From Apostichopus parvimensis (taxonomy: Eukaryota; Echinodermata; Holothuroidea; Aspidochirotida; Stichopodidae): a stretch of DNA of 42,351 nucleotides. The first letter of the stretch is position 1, and each line of letters begins with the position of its first letter. The stretch lies in assembly GCA_000934455.1 (NCBI GenBank), contig KN887942.1:1-42351 (forward strand). Direction: 5' to 3'. Below the pieces are notes generated by a model. It was not told where the DNA came from. It saw only the letters and a program-made list of their open reading frames with translations, and ran no database searches. Made by a program: the position numbers and the translations under genes. Below are positions 24,201-33,149 of this stretch, in pieces.

Positions 24201-26988
24201 AGAAATCGGTAACTTACCTTGATGGTGCAATCCCGACCAGATTCGGTCCTAATCCTCTAAATAAAGCACTTCCTCCTTCTTCAATACAGATAGTTCTGAA
24301 AGAGGAAAACAACTGGTAAGGTGGATGACCTAAATACCTCAGCAGTGGAACTTTATAGTCACAAGTTAATATTGTCATAAAACTGTTTCGTATTGTTTTT
24401 TTTTTCTTCTCTACATAAGAGAAGACACATAATCCTTGAACCTTGAACCCATTCAAAAGCCCTTGCAGCCTAAAATGGTCAACAGGAAACACAGAAAAGC
24501 AAATTATGAACACAGCAGTTAACAGTCAGTTTATATATATATCATATTACCTTGCATAGATACGTACATGCAACTTCTACTAGCAGAGCTCGTACTACAA
24601 AACAGGAAACTGGATAAATGATAATTATTATGTAACCAACCTAACTTAACAGGGTTAATTTATTTGTACTGCATAGCAAAATGTTACTTCAGAAAACTAA
24701 CACAAATGCAATACAACTGCAAAGATGTTTATAGCAGATTTAAGCAGAGGAGCCATCATATTTTGTAAGCCACAACTGCACTACACAAAGTTTGAACACT
24801 AAATTATCCTCTGAGCTAGTGGTCGTGAAGTTACTGGTGATCCAGGCTTTAGGGCGACGGTCCACAACCTATTGGATTCTTGCGGTCTCTTATGATATTC
24901 TAAGGGTCTATGGTGGCCCTGTGCGCTAATCTCAGGAGTACATTATCGCCTCTTCAAACCAAGTTTGATGAACTTGTGGCAAGGAAGCAGCGCCTACCAT
25001 CACACTAGCAACCACATTCCAATGACATTATCGTTTTAGGGGGAAGATGGGCGATGAGTCGCGGCCAAATGCCACAATTTTGATGGAAGTCGTCGCCTCA
25101 AGATGTTGCAGACAGCTGTTTTAGGATATGTTTATGTCACATTCCAGTTAGCTACTATTTCATTAGGCACAGAAGTAACATACATCGGCAGTTCCATGTA
25201 AACAAGTGACTCAGAGTTCATGGCATGGGTTGTAAGCATCAATATCAAATGATGACTGATCAAAACAAACAATTCATGAGAACCCATGGCTGACTTTTCT
25301 ATGACAGCCTGGACTTTTTCTCTAATTTAATTCTGATGAAAACTGCTAAGATGGTAATCTTAGAAGATAGTTGTTAAAATTATAGCTTTCACTCGAGGCC
25401 AGGGCTGTATACAGTGAGATGGCTGGCCATCCACTGGACTGCCAGACTAAAATGAGAAATATACCTATGAACAGTAGCCTGGTGGAAAATGATGACACAC
25501 TCACTATTTACTTGAAAATGTGAAACACATACCACCATTTTGCATATAATCACTGACTATCAAAGAAACAAAACCCAACAATGGACACTCCACTTCCCCC
25601 ATTAAAACCCCTTCCACATCCAGACAGCAAATTTGAATCCCCTACTCCTAGTTTCTGGCTATAGCACTAACTGCCATCTGCTTTAACTATTAATCTACAC
25701 TAGCTGTTGCTTGGACTCACTCAAGGGATGTCTTGGTTGTCACCAAACAACTTAAAGGGAGTGAAGACTCGCGCAAAAAGAAAGTCTAATGCCGGTAATC
25801 TGACCTAGTTTTGAATGAGGTGTAACAGAAGTGTTAGACACCACCATCGATCCCCGAAAATATGCACACAGCTTGCTACCCTTCTGTAATTAGACACTAG
25901 TGTACAGTCAGTACATACAGCTGCGGTCAATACCCACAGCACAGTGTACATACAATAGCAGCGATGGACATCTTCAGGTCCAGCTAAAGATAACAAGGTA
26001 TCATGTTTCATTACTGTTTGCATTTTGTAGCGACAGGAACAAAACGTCACTTGCAAGCAACAGAAAGTTAACTTTTTCAGATGGCCGCACGCGGTTTGGG
26101 GCGAGTCTTCAATGCCTTTAAGCAAGAAACTGATCAATATCTCTCAACAGTACAAGGATCTACTCGTCATCTTTGACTCACTTCAGTGACTGAAAGACTC
26201 CCAAGGAGCGTCTTGAAACATGAGTGACGGCACCGTCAACATTAATGTTTGGAGTCGGAAGGAATTTGATAGAAGCCTTGGAAGATTGCAGCCTTGTTTT
26301 TACAACTTCCAAAGGACAAGTAATGACCGCACCAACTGTCCCACCACATCTGTAGGAAGAAACAATAGAAATAGAAATATAAATACCAATGTAAAAAGAA
26401 TGCTCTTAATTTACAGTAATTAATGTAACCTAGTGTAGACTAACATGAAAACGTTTACCATCTATGTCTCAATCTTACATTTTTCATTTTGAGATGCACT
26501 GGGTTTTTTCTTCTTTTTGTTTAGAGCCAATTTATTTTTGTATTTAAGATTTAGTGTTGCCATGGGAGAAGACAGAATGGGCCTAAGTTGACTCTCTATT
26601 TTGCTTAAACTGGAAACCTCATGTGCCACAAAATTCTACCTCTGATGAACTGTATTATCTTATTTTAACTTTCCTTTAGTGTATTGTGTACAAGTTAATT
26701 GCCTCACTGGTTGTCACTGCTTTCATATTTCTTTATTTGTGTTTTGGTAATATGGCTGTTACGCCACCTCCTCGAAGCATGAGAAAAGTCAATAAAACAG
26801 CAACTTTAAGATATTAGTAAAAAATCCTTTTCCTCAAGATTGTAACAAATTGAAGATGATCCACAAGATACAACAGAAAACTGCCTGTTGGCTCAACGAT
26901 GCTAGATAGTCAACTGAAATATAAGTCAAGTTACTCACCCTCCTGCAACCAAATGTATAACCTGTGGTGAAATACTTTGGGAAATCAT
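12088..26988 (-). CDS. SLC25A36: Mitochondrial pyrimidine nucleotide carrier, SLC25A33/SLC25A36 type (7 exons)
   Basis: The CDS joins, in transcript order, 26939-26988, 26182-26349, 24218-24295, 16794-16894, 15873-15939, 13849-14117 and 12088-12284. That is 930 nt, or 309 residues plus TGA, with every junction GT-AG and in phase. The protein has the three-fold SLC25 layout. The signature motifs are PLEVVKTR at residues 29-36, PIWLIKTR at 142-149 (the non-acidic form usual in this subfamily) and PHEVARTR at 243-250. The subfamily blocks [19 protein letters not shown] and [13 protein letters not shown] are present. Human SLC25A36 has about 311 residues, so this is full length. Family members exchange pyrimidine nucleotides across the inner mitochondrial membrane for mitochondrial DNA and RNA synthesis. 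The start ATG gives 16 residues before GGCGGT, close to the vertebrate N-terminus. The frame stays open 5' of it to the edge of that exon, so an upstream start cannot be excluded. Whether it corresponds to SLC25A36 or A33 specifically is not settled. Confidence 0.95.
12340..12665 (+). repeat. tRNA-derived SINE remnant in carrier intron 6
   Basis: A Pol III B-box-like block (ggttcaagtcc, 12402-12412) is followed by the body 'ccttgggtaaggcacttaat' and 'ctcccaggggacacgtag', and the repeat fades in a 'aactttaacttttaaatg' tail. 'Ccttgggcaaggcactt' bodies are common in marine-animal SINEs. The 5' tRNA half is eroded, so the left edge is approximate. It lies about 60 bp from exon 7. Confidence 0.7.
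13511..13840. mobile_element. 330-bp MITE abutting the exon 6 splice donor
   Basis: The ends are a perfect 14-bp inverted repeat, CAGGGATGTGCCCA and its complement, bracketed by the direct repeat CTACTC (13505-13510 and 13841-13846). The interior is GC-rich at the left end ('gggcggcacagggcggcccc', repeated 'cgcccagcact') and carries no transposase. The CAGGG ends suggest hAT-type mobilisation, but the visible target duplication is 6 bp rather than 8. The right-hand direct repeat overlaps the intron donor of the carrier gene. Confidence 0.88.
13849..14117 (-). CDS. SLC25A36: SLC25A36-like exon 6
   Basis: Encodes residues 156-244, including [20 protein letters not shown] and the start of the third repeat up to AYPH. 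Acceptor 'cactacccgcag' and donor 'gtgagtag'. A MITE (13511-13840) begins only eight bases after the exon. Confidence 0.96.
14545..14557. repeat. Poly-C tract
   Basis: A run of about 13 C inside carrier intron 5. Similar C or G runs occur near 3999, 6692, 7255, 20257, 32101 and 38751. They are slippage-prone low-complexity sites with no other visible role. Confidence 0.8.
15873..15939 (-). CDS. SLC25A36: SLC25A36-like exon 5
   Basis: Encodes [20 protein letters not shown] then HR, holding the second carrier signature. It is short (67 nt). Acceptor 'ttccatttcag' and donor 'gtaagtc'. Confidence 0.95.
16540..16785 (+). repeat. tRNA-derived SINE in carrier intron 4
   Basis: An A box (tagctcagtggtta, 16547-16560) and a degenerate B box (ggttcgagtta, 16591-16601) give a tRNA-like head. 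An unrelated body follows, containing 'gaatgtaagagactgacttt' and 'ggcttcttcgcgagttcctg'. The tail is a short ACAT repeat (16765-16778). It is antisense to the carrier gene and stops 13 bp from exon 4. A partial copy of the first bases ('gatttggagtggagtgttag') is just upstream at about 16493. Confidence 0.85.
16794..16894 (-). CDS. SLC25A36: SLC25A36-like exon 4
   Basis: Encodes [20 protein letters not shown] through [13 protein letters not shown]: the end of helix 3, the linker and the start of the second repeat. Acceptor 'tttatttatag' and donor 'gtgag'. A SINE tail ends at 16780, only 13 bp into the intron after the donor. Confidence 0.95.
17396..17433 (+). repeat. Single copy of the 'cgaaacgtcaggccc' repeat tail
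   Basis: 'ttttgaagaagatcctgct' then 'aggctcgaaacgtcaggccc' matches the arms of the inverted repeat at 9245-9407. A stem (gatcc/ggctc, one mismatch) sits between a 'tgaaga' and a 'gaaac' block. It follows a T-rich stretch, as a retroelement 3' tail inserted in reverse might. Confidence 0.6.
22480..23358. repeat. Pair of dispersed ~90-bp repeats flanking the 97-bp duplication
   Basis: 22480-22564 and 23266-23358 share 'cactgagg', 'gctgca(g)catcatgcagc', 'aggctgc', 'taggacat' and a closing 'aca...cactgc'. The similarity is partial, so this is an older duplication or two members of a short repeat family. Confidence 0.6.
22660..22862. repeat. ~97-bp direct duplication
   Basis: Copies begin at 22660 and 22756 with 'ctgaattcaaaacaacattt' and share 'ttcaaagtgcgatttttaat' and 'cgtacaagaatat'. 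The second copy has a short 'gaacaa' insertion near its end. Confidence 0.92.
23880..24155. repeat. Minisatellite, ~32-bp units
   Basis: Imperfect units of the form 'cactgtatgaacaccagt' followed by 'ataacactgcatcac' or 'gaaacaccgtaccac' repeat about eight times. The array stops about 60 bp from exon 3 of the carrier gene. Confidence 0.85.
24218..24295 (-). CDS. SLC25A36: SLC25A36-like exon 3
   Basis: Encodes [20 protein letters not shown] and on to GIAPSR, the end of the first carrier repeat and start of helix 3. Acceptor 'cctctttcag' and donor 'gtaag'; phase joins both neighbours. Confidence 0.96.
25752..26121. mobile_element. 370-bp TTAA-flanked MITE in carrier intron 2
   Basis: TTAA lies at both ends. 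The inverted termini are TTAAAGGGAGTGAAGACTCG and the complement of CGAGTCTTCAATGCCTTTAA. TTAA target duplication is the hallmark of the piggyBac superfamily; no transposase is encoded. A second copy of the same family is in C3orf33 intron 1 (33666-34034). The right end is 60 bp from exon 2. Confidence 0.85.
26182..26349 (-). CDS. SLC25A36: SLC25A36-like exon 2
   Basis: Encodes [20 protein letters not shown] and the matrix loop up to SLGVFQSLK, including the first carrier signature. Acceptor 'cttcctacag' and donor 'gtgagtc'. The loop (about residues 39-64) is the variable insert typical of this subfamily. Confidence 0.95.
26939..26988 (-). CDS. SLC25A36: SLC25A36-like exon 1 (first coding exon)
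   Basis: Encodes residues 1-16 (start MISQSISPQ) and ends GG before the donor gtgag at 26938-26934. The exon probably extends 5' as UTR to 27031, where a 'tttttctttgacag' acceptor sits. At least one further non-coding exon therefore lies upstream, and I could not locate it. Confidence 0.9.
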
Positions 26989-27031
26989 TTGTAGGCTTAC
27001 ATCTACAGTCTCTTGTAGTAGTGGGCTACTG

Positions 27032-28830
27032 CTGTCAAAGAAAAATATGAGATAACAATTCAAAATACTATTGGAATACTAGGTCTTAAATGGTTGATTC
27101 TTAAGTCCTGACAGTTGACAGGCTTGGTACAAGATGGCTAGTTCTGGAGACTTCCAGTGTTAGGTAATGCAAAACATTAGGCCTGAATACTATACATATT
27201 GATGGTGAACAGTAAGTTTGCAAATGATTAGGAATATAGATTTCATGGAATCACCCTCAATTGATCACAGTATGTGAGATACCTGGCTAAATACCATCAC
27301 ATGACTGTTTCACTTTGAATGCTGATAAGCACAGTTACTGCCTTTAATTTGTTCTAACTGAACATCCCATACTCTCTCCCCCAATGTTTATTTAAGTTCA
27401 TTTTCATAGAGTAAGAACTAGGCTGGTAAAGAGGCGATGCCAACTTAATCAAGGCTTTGGCATGAATAAATAAATTCGAGCACCCTGCCACGGTCAAGTA
27501 TGTGGCCTTTCTTTCTGTAAAATGAAGAAATGTTTTGTTCAATCAGCGTCAGTTATACCGTCATCATGCCATGGCAATGAGCATGCCATTGGGTAGCTTT
27601 ACGATATAATATTGTCACAACTCACTAGGCCCTAGCTTATTTACACTTTAACTAGGCCTAGGATGGACATAATTGTACTGCCACTGCATACATGTACTAA
27701 GTTAGGCTAGTTTACCAACAGTAAAAGTACTAGTAGCCTTAGCACTAATATTTTAGTACTATAAGTAGGTTAAACATGGTAGCATTCGGTTTAAGGGTAG
27801 GCTGTGTTACTGTCATTGTATTACTTTTTGGACTAGGCTAGGCCAGAGCTTCAGTCACACTCACACAGGCAAAGTTATAGTTACATAACCTGTAGTACAT
27901 GTTACTGGTACAGTGATACTGATATTGATAAGTGATAGTGGTATAGATATTATAACTAAAGCCTAAAGGCAATGTGCACGGTCTTAACGATCTTGAACTT
28001 TGATGGCAAGTACCACATTACACCACACGGGTTTGAGACTTACGCCATATACTCAAAGAAAAATCTCTCTGTTACAGTGGATATTGCATACAACCTTGGC
28101 TTGGGAGGGAAACACACGTTACTACATGTCAACACTTACTACTTAGGCGGCCATAACATGACATAGATTACAATTACTGTTAGTGTTACACTTGACTTAC
28201 GCAATTCCACGATGAATTTTGGACCTAAACTTGCCTTGTATGCCTTACTCTACAATAAAATACGGTTGTACACAAATGTTTTTACATAAGCATGGAACAG
28301 TTTCCCTCTAAGTTGGTTATTCCGTAAGAAATCGTTGATTTCACTCGAACAGTTTCGCGAGATTTCACGCAGTTATATTCAACGTATGGTACACTTGATA
28401 AAATGCACGATTTGAGAACATGATGCTCTGTCAGGCCTTGTTTACACCCGAGTTCTGCATGCTTTCCAAGCATGGTAAGGCGGGGCATAGTGAATAATCC
28501 TCGCATCTGATTGGATATTAGTCAGAGCGATTTCTTCCTACCAACTGACTGACTGAGTGATCATATGAAAAGAATTGCCTCTGCGTGAACTTTTCTTGGC
28601 AGTTAATCAAAATATTGTTGACAAAATTCCGGTTCGTACGGGATTTCCAATTACGCGACGCAGCTGAGGGTGGAACGTCCCTGGGATTAGTTTATAAACA
28701 AAGATTGGAGGTGGACTCCATGTTTTCGAAGTAAGCGTATACCTGAGAAAATTTGGGTGACACTCAGTCTTATAGGCAGACAATATTTCCAACAACTATT
28801 AGCACGCTAAAACAGTTTTGTAGTACTGTC
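27032..28830. promoter_or_regulatory. Upstream region of the carrier gene (promoter and 5' UTR exon expected here or nearby)
   Basis: No first exon could be fixed. Two things fit a promoter for the minus-strand gene: a TTCGCGAGAT box near 28354 (the minus-strand reading ATCTCGCGAA resembles the TCTCGCGAGA core-promoter motif of animal housekeeping genes), and an inverted CCAAT-like 'atctgattggat' near 28505. A stretch at 27620-27860 is unusually rich in TAGGCC/CTAGGC words. These are pattern matches only. Confidence 0.3.
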
Positions 28831-29489
28831 CAGTGGCGGCGGAAGCCAATAATTTTAGGGGGGGACGGATATCGAAGTCACTATCTAAGCGTAGCGCCAC
28901 CATCAGTTGGCGCGGAGCGTACTAAAAAAATTTGGGTAAAATAGACCCCTCAGATCGCAGGAAATCGCTATTTCAGACCCCTAATAGTGTATTCGTGCAC
29001 TAAATATTTTGATGTCTTAGGGTCTAAAAATTTACAGATTGATTAAAATATTAGCTTGCGTACAAATATATTTATGATCGTTTTTCAGCCATGCAGTGTA
29101 GATTACACTTAGCGGCGAACACTTCGCAAAATAGTGTTGATTCTCTGCTGAACAGCTAACATACATAGCAGTGATTATTGACTGAGTCATTTAGTTGTCA
29201 CTTAAATTGGCATTTGCGTTTAGTCCAGTCGCAGTCTCACTATTCATCTAGAAGTCAGGAAACTAGCAGTACAGCCACTACTTGTATTTTCAAAATATAC
29301 TGACTCGTGTTTCCTTCTTTTTGACGAAGTTTGTGATCTATTTTCCGATATTTCCTCACATCGCGTTGATGGTTCGACGTGTTTGGTTTTAAGTTTGATT
29401 TGGTTTGATTTTTTAGGGGGGACGTCCCCCCCACTCAAAAATTAGGGGGGGACGTGTCCCCCCCGACCCCCCCGCTTCCGCCGCCTATG
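28831..29489. mobile_element. 659-bp non-autonomous hAT-like element
   Basis: Termini CAGTGGCGGCGGAAGC and the complement of GCTTCCGCCGCCTATG form an imperfect inverted repeat. Both sides carry the same 8 bp, GTACTGTC (28823-28830 and 29490-29497), the target-duplication length of hAT transposons. A G-rich segment sits just inside the left end, and long C/G runs near the right. About 75 bp near the left end ('gtagcgccacc', 'ttggcgcggagcgtac', 'cagatcg') match the smaller element at 39476-39810. No transposase frame is visible. Confidence 0.92.
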
Positions 29490-29860
29490 GTACTGTCATA
29501 GACAGATAGAGATATCCTCGACCAGCGACTGGCATTTGGAGAATCAAGATATTTAGGCTAGCTACCGTATAATGCGGATAACGGGCTTGGAGGATGCCAT
29601 CAAACTTACTGTTGAAGTTCGAACACAAGAGATAACTATATGCGTTTGTATCATATTTTGGGATCATTCTGAATATTTGAATCTGTTAATCTCACTTAGA
29701 ACTTCGTTTGATATTCCAGTTGCTATCGATGTCAATCGTTGATTTTGTGGCTTCCATAGGCAGTTTTCATGTGTGCTTACGTACATTACGGCAAGTTGAG
29801 CCAACATGACGATCGGGCGCTTCATCAACAAACTGCATTATCGATATCCCGCTTCCCTTT

Positions 29861-31278
29861 TCAACCTAGCTAGAATGAGATGGACTAGCATAACTATCAA
29901 ACCACTTGTATTTTTAATTACTCAGCGTTATAGCATGCATCATGTTTAGTTTGATAACATGGTGTTCATGCATATGGTCACTGTAGCCTATATATATATA
30001 GGCTACATTATGCGACTGTCGATCAAAATGGACGGGCGTAAGGGTCGCGGCAAGATTGCCCCGAATGATCATCACTCTACCCATCTCCATTGGATTTAAA
30101 AAAAAAATAGAATAACTTCAATAAGAAAAAAGAAATATCTATGTAACATTTTCATGAGTATTCCGCATCAGTCCGCTTGTGATTAAATCTTGTTGAAGAT
30201 CCAGTTATAGCAGCTTTCAATTGCAAAAGTTGCAAGATTTCTGTTGAGTACCCATTTCCTATAGCGGTATTTTGCATGCATTACCACAGAAATTACGGTT
30301 ACAGGCCACGAGTCCGGAATTCCCCCGAAATTACCAGTGAAAAAGATTTCTATGTCATTACTTTAGTCAGAAATCATACATCCAGAGCCTGGGCGCTATT
30401 ATACAAATAATGAATGGTTATGAATTATGATGAGTGCAATAGTGCAAATATTTCATGAGTTGAAAGATGGAATGTTCCATTCAACGAGGCGCAGCCGAGT
30501 TGAATGGAACATTCCATCTTTCGACGAATGAAATATTTGCACTATTGCACGAATGGAAACCATTCATTATTTGTTTTATACCACACCTTCAAATTTGGAT
30601 ATAATTGGATGTAAAATGCACTCATGCAACAGATTGTTTTGAACAGACAGGCTTCTCTGCTCTCTTACCATTGAAAAAAGTGCTATCAAAAAAGTATAAC
30701 GCATGGTTCTATTTCATAGCGTGCAATAGAGCGGATTTTGCATGCAATCGACGAGCAATTGACCAATCAAATGGCCGGAATATAATTAGGTGTTGTATAA
30801 AGCAAAATACTTTCTCTAAATCAACTGTGTGCTGCATCTGAAAGATGAAGTAGACGAGCGCCAACTTTTGTGCATAAAAATTGATACCGCTATAGGCTAC
30901 ATATATACATTATACATATATGATCCGTCTATAATGATAGAAAAAATATTTTGTGATTGATATGTGGTGATTTCAATGAGTTGTCTCTTTTGAACCAAGG
31001 AATTGTTCAACTCCCTCTTAGTTTGATCCTTATCAATTTCTATGGTTTGAATAGACAGTTGCACTTTTACAATTTTCAGAAACGCCTTGGTATGCTGTTT
31101 TTATGAGTGTGCTACATACTTTACGCTGTTGTTGTTTTTGAACGGTTTGAAGCTAACAGCCATTAAGAGCAGCCACTAGAAGAAAGACAAGACCATCAGC
31201 ATCTTTCTCATGGTATATGTCCTCTATCGGTAAAAGTTTGAGTGTTACATGGTATGTCCCAACCAAAAACTCTTTGCA
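29861..31278. repeat. Duplicated block, copy 1 (left of assembly gap)
   Basis: Starting 'tcaacctagctagaatgaga', this 1.4-kb block is repeated at 31329-32867 in the same order and orientation with only scattered single-base differences (for example gggcgtaaggg against gggcgtagggg). It ends exactly at the N gap. It contains a ~401-bp insertion (30400-30800) missing from copy 2, and lacks the 528-bp insertion of copy 2. The pattern fits two alleles of one locus. Confidence 0.93.
30400..30800. mobile_element. ~401-bp hairpin-bearing insertion present only in copy 1
   Basis: Copy 2 shows the empty site 'gggcgctatagcaaaa' at 32388-32400. The insertion begins TTATACAA and ends TTGTATAA, short inverted termini. 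Its left part is a long hairpin: 30399-30485 pairs with 30499-30580 around the loop 'gaggcgcagccga'. The right part starts with 'tataccacacct' and ends with its near complement 'aggtgttgtata', so a second inverted pair is nested at 30577-30800. There is no coding capacity and no clear target duplication. Confidence 0.82.
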
Positions 31279-31328
31279 NNNNNNNNNNNNNNNNNNNNNN
31301 NNNNNNNNNNNNNNNNNNNNNNNNNNNN
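31279..31328. other. Assembly gap (50 N)
   Basis: Exactly 50 N. The sequence just left of it matches that ending at 32867, and the sequence just right of it matches that starting at 29861. The two contig ends therefore overlap each other rather than leaving unknown sequence between them. Confidence 0.99.
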
Positions 31329-31783
31329 TCAACCTAGCTAGAATGAGATGGACTAGCATAACTATCAAACCACTTGTATTTTTAATTACTCAGCGTTATA
31401 GCATGCATCATGTTTAGTTTGATAACATGGTGTTCATGCATATGGTCACTGTAGCCTATATATATATAGGCTACATTATGCGACTGTCGATCAAAATGGA
31501 CGGGCGTAGGGGTCGCGGCAAGATTGCCCCAAATGATCATCACTCTGCCCATCTCCATTGGTTTAAAAAAAATAGAATAACTTCAATACGAAAAAAGAAA
31601 TATATATGTAACATTTTCATGAGTATTCCGCATCAGTCCGCTTGTGATTAAATCTTGTTGAAGATCCAGTTATAGCAGCTTTCAATTGCAAAAGTTGCAA
31701 GATTTCTGTTGAGTACACATTTCCTATAGCGGTATTTTGCATGCATTACCACAGAAATTACGGTTACAGGCCACGAGTCCGGA

Positions 31784-32308
31784 GGCCCTCGAGACCGAAG
31801 GTCCGTAAGACCGAAATTAACTTAAAGGTCCGCGACATCGAAGGTCTTCGAGACCGAGGTCCGCGAGACCGAAGGTCCGCGAGACCGAAACTATTACTAG
31901 GCCTATAATAGTGGTAAGACAAATATTACTACAGGTAATATTACGTTTGATAAAGGGCGTAATTAAAAAGAATTTACAGTCAATTCTTTTCATAGTGGAT
32001 ACCAGTGACTTGCGCAAGGGGGCTGGGCGGCTGGCCTCCACCAGTGACGTAACCAGAAGAGGTTGCTGGGCGCGAAAGCCCCCACTCTCAAAAGTCTCGC
32101 ACCCCCCCCCCCTGCTGGCCCAAATGAAATTTTAGAATACAACAGGGCCATAACTTAATAATTGGATATAGCAATACCCTATTTTAAAAAATATTGCCCC
32201 CTTGTCAATCTCTTTGACCCCCTCTGAATCCCCTCTAATGAAAAAGTCTAGTTACGCCTATCGATGGACCATCCATAGACCATCGGTCTCGCGGACCTTC
32301 GGTCTCGT
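31784..32308. mobile_element. Foldback-like element with tandem GAGACCGAAGGTCCGC ends, only in copy 2
   Basis: Copy 1 gives the empty site 'agtccggaattcccc' near 30311. Both ends of the insertion are built from near-repeats of the 16-bp unit GAGACCGAAGGTCCGC: about five units at the left (31788-31889), and in inverted orientation about two or three at the right (32262-32308). The unit is partly self-complementary (GGTCCGCGAGACC against GGTCTCGCGGACC). The direct repeat GGA flanks it. This architecture recalls the TU foldback elements described from sea urchins, whose inverted ends have outer domains of short tandem repeats. Family identity is inferred from architecture only. Confidence 0.78.
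32042..32260. mobile_element. Nested MITE-like segment inside the foldback element
   Basis: Left end CAGTGACGTAACCAGA and right end TCTAGTTACGCCTA are imperfect inverted repeats of the hAT-MITE style (shared GTAACYAGA core). The interior is C-rich ('caccccccccccctgctggc') with AT-rich centre. Flanking 8-mers do not match, so the boundaries or an independent insertion are uncertain. Confidence 0.5.
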
Positions 32309-32741
32309 GGAATTCCCCCGAAATTACCAGTGAAAAAGATTTCTATGTCATTACTTTAGTCAGAAATCATACATCCAGAGCCTGGGCGCTATAGCAAAAT
32401 ACTTTCTCTAAATCAACTGTGTGCTGCATCTGAAAGATGAAGTAGACGAGCGCCAACTTTTTTGCATAAAAATTGATACCGCTATACATTATACATATAT
32501 ATACATATATGATCCGTCTACAATGATAGAAAAAATATTTTGTGATTGATATATGGTGATTTCAATGAGTTGTCTCTTTTGAACCAAGGAATTGTTCAAC
32601 TCCCTCTTAGTTTGATCCTTATCAATTTCTATGGTTTGAACAGACAGTTGCACTTTTACAATTTTCAGAAACGCCTTGGTATGCTGTTTTTATGAGTGTG
32701 CTACATACTTTACGCTGTTGTTGTTTTCGAACGGTTTGAAG

Positions 32742-33014
32742 CTAACAGCCATTAAGAGCAGCCACTAGAAGAAAGACAAGACCATCAGCATCTTTCTCAT
32801 GGTATATGTCCTCTATCGGTAAAAGTTTGAGTGTTACATGGTATGTCCCAACCAAAAACTCTTTGCAAGACTTTGTCACCGAGGTACTTGGTAAGCGAGG
32901 TACTTGGTATCGAATCTGAAATAACTTTTGTTTCCCATTGTGGAACCATAACACGTGAAAGCGGCGGGTTTCGTCTCCTCTCTGGTACAAGTCAGGCACC
33001 TCAAATACCTCCAT
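32742..33014 (-). CDS. Hypothetical 90-residue ORF, divergent to C3orf33
   Basis: An ATG-to-TAG frame with balanced, protein-like composition (start MEVFEVPDLYQRGDETRRFH, end VFLLVAALNGC). I recognise no family. It begins 157 bp from the C3orf33 start on the opposite strand, so both could share a promoter. The 3' half is present again, unchanged, at 31153-31278 in the duplicated block, where the N gap cuts it. A direct repeat, 'aagtacctcg', occurs twice within it. It could be a genuine small gene, a first exon read into its intron, or chance. Confidence 0.35.
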   Translation of the reverse strand: MEVFEVPDLYQRGDETRRFHVLWFHNGKQKLFQIRYQVPRLPSTSVTKSCKEFLVGTYHVTLKLLPIEDIYHEKDADGLVFLLVAALNGC

Positions 33015-33040
33015 AACTCGAGTTGTTATTTTTTTTCAAT

Positions 33041-33048
33041 TATAAATA
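33041..33048 (+). promoter_or_regulatory. TATA-box candidate for C3orf33
   Basis: TATAAATA, about 130 bp before the proposed start codon, in an A/T stretch that separates the two divergent frames. A start site about 30 bp downstream would leave a roughly 100-base leader with one short upstream ORF. Confidence 0.4.
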
Positions 33049-33149
33049 TAAACAACTTCTTGCGTGATAAGTTGCATTTGCCCGTGTTGCCGCTGCTGAG
33101 GTAGTTGTAGTGTTGTAGTGCCCTTTTCGTTATTGTCTGCTGCTAGCGT

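Larger units (their letters stand above)
16895..24217 (-). other. Carrier intron 3 (7.3 kb)
   Basis: This is the longest intron of the carrier gene. It holds the single hammerhead-like repeat tail (17396-17433), a duplicated 97-bp block (22660-22862), two related ~90-bp segments 780 bp apart (22480 and 23266), and a minisatellite close to exon 3 (23880-24155). I saw no additional exon; the open frames are short and compositionally like the surroundings. Confidence 0.8.
31329..32867. repeat. Duplicated block, copy 2 (right of assembly gap)
   Basis: Counterpart of 29861-31278. Same order and orientation, with small homopolymer and point differences. It carries a 528-bp insertion (31784-32311) and lacks the 401-bp hairpin insertion. 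It runs without a break into the upstream region of C3orf33, so this copy is the one joined to that gene. Confidence 0.93.

Noticed and set aside
24837-25090. Slightly GC-richer block resembling a retroelement coding fragment
   Set aside because: No frame stays open and I could not match it to any reverse transcriptase, gag or integrase motif.
28282-28506. 74-codon minus-strand frame starting MRGLFTMPRLTMLGK, in the presumed promoter region
   Set aside because: No family likeness and no splice continuity with the carrier gene; it overlaps promoter-like motifs and is more likely leader or intergenic DNA.
29861-32867. Genuine segmental duplication
   Set aside because: The coincidence of homology ends with the N gap and the presence/absence insertions fit uncollapsed alleles better, though only reads can settle it.
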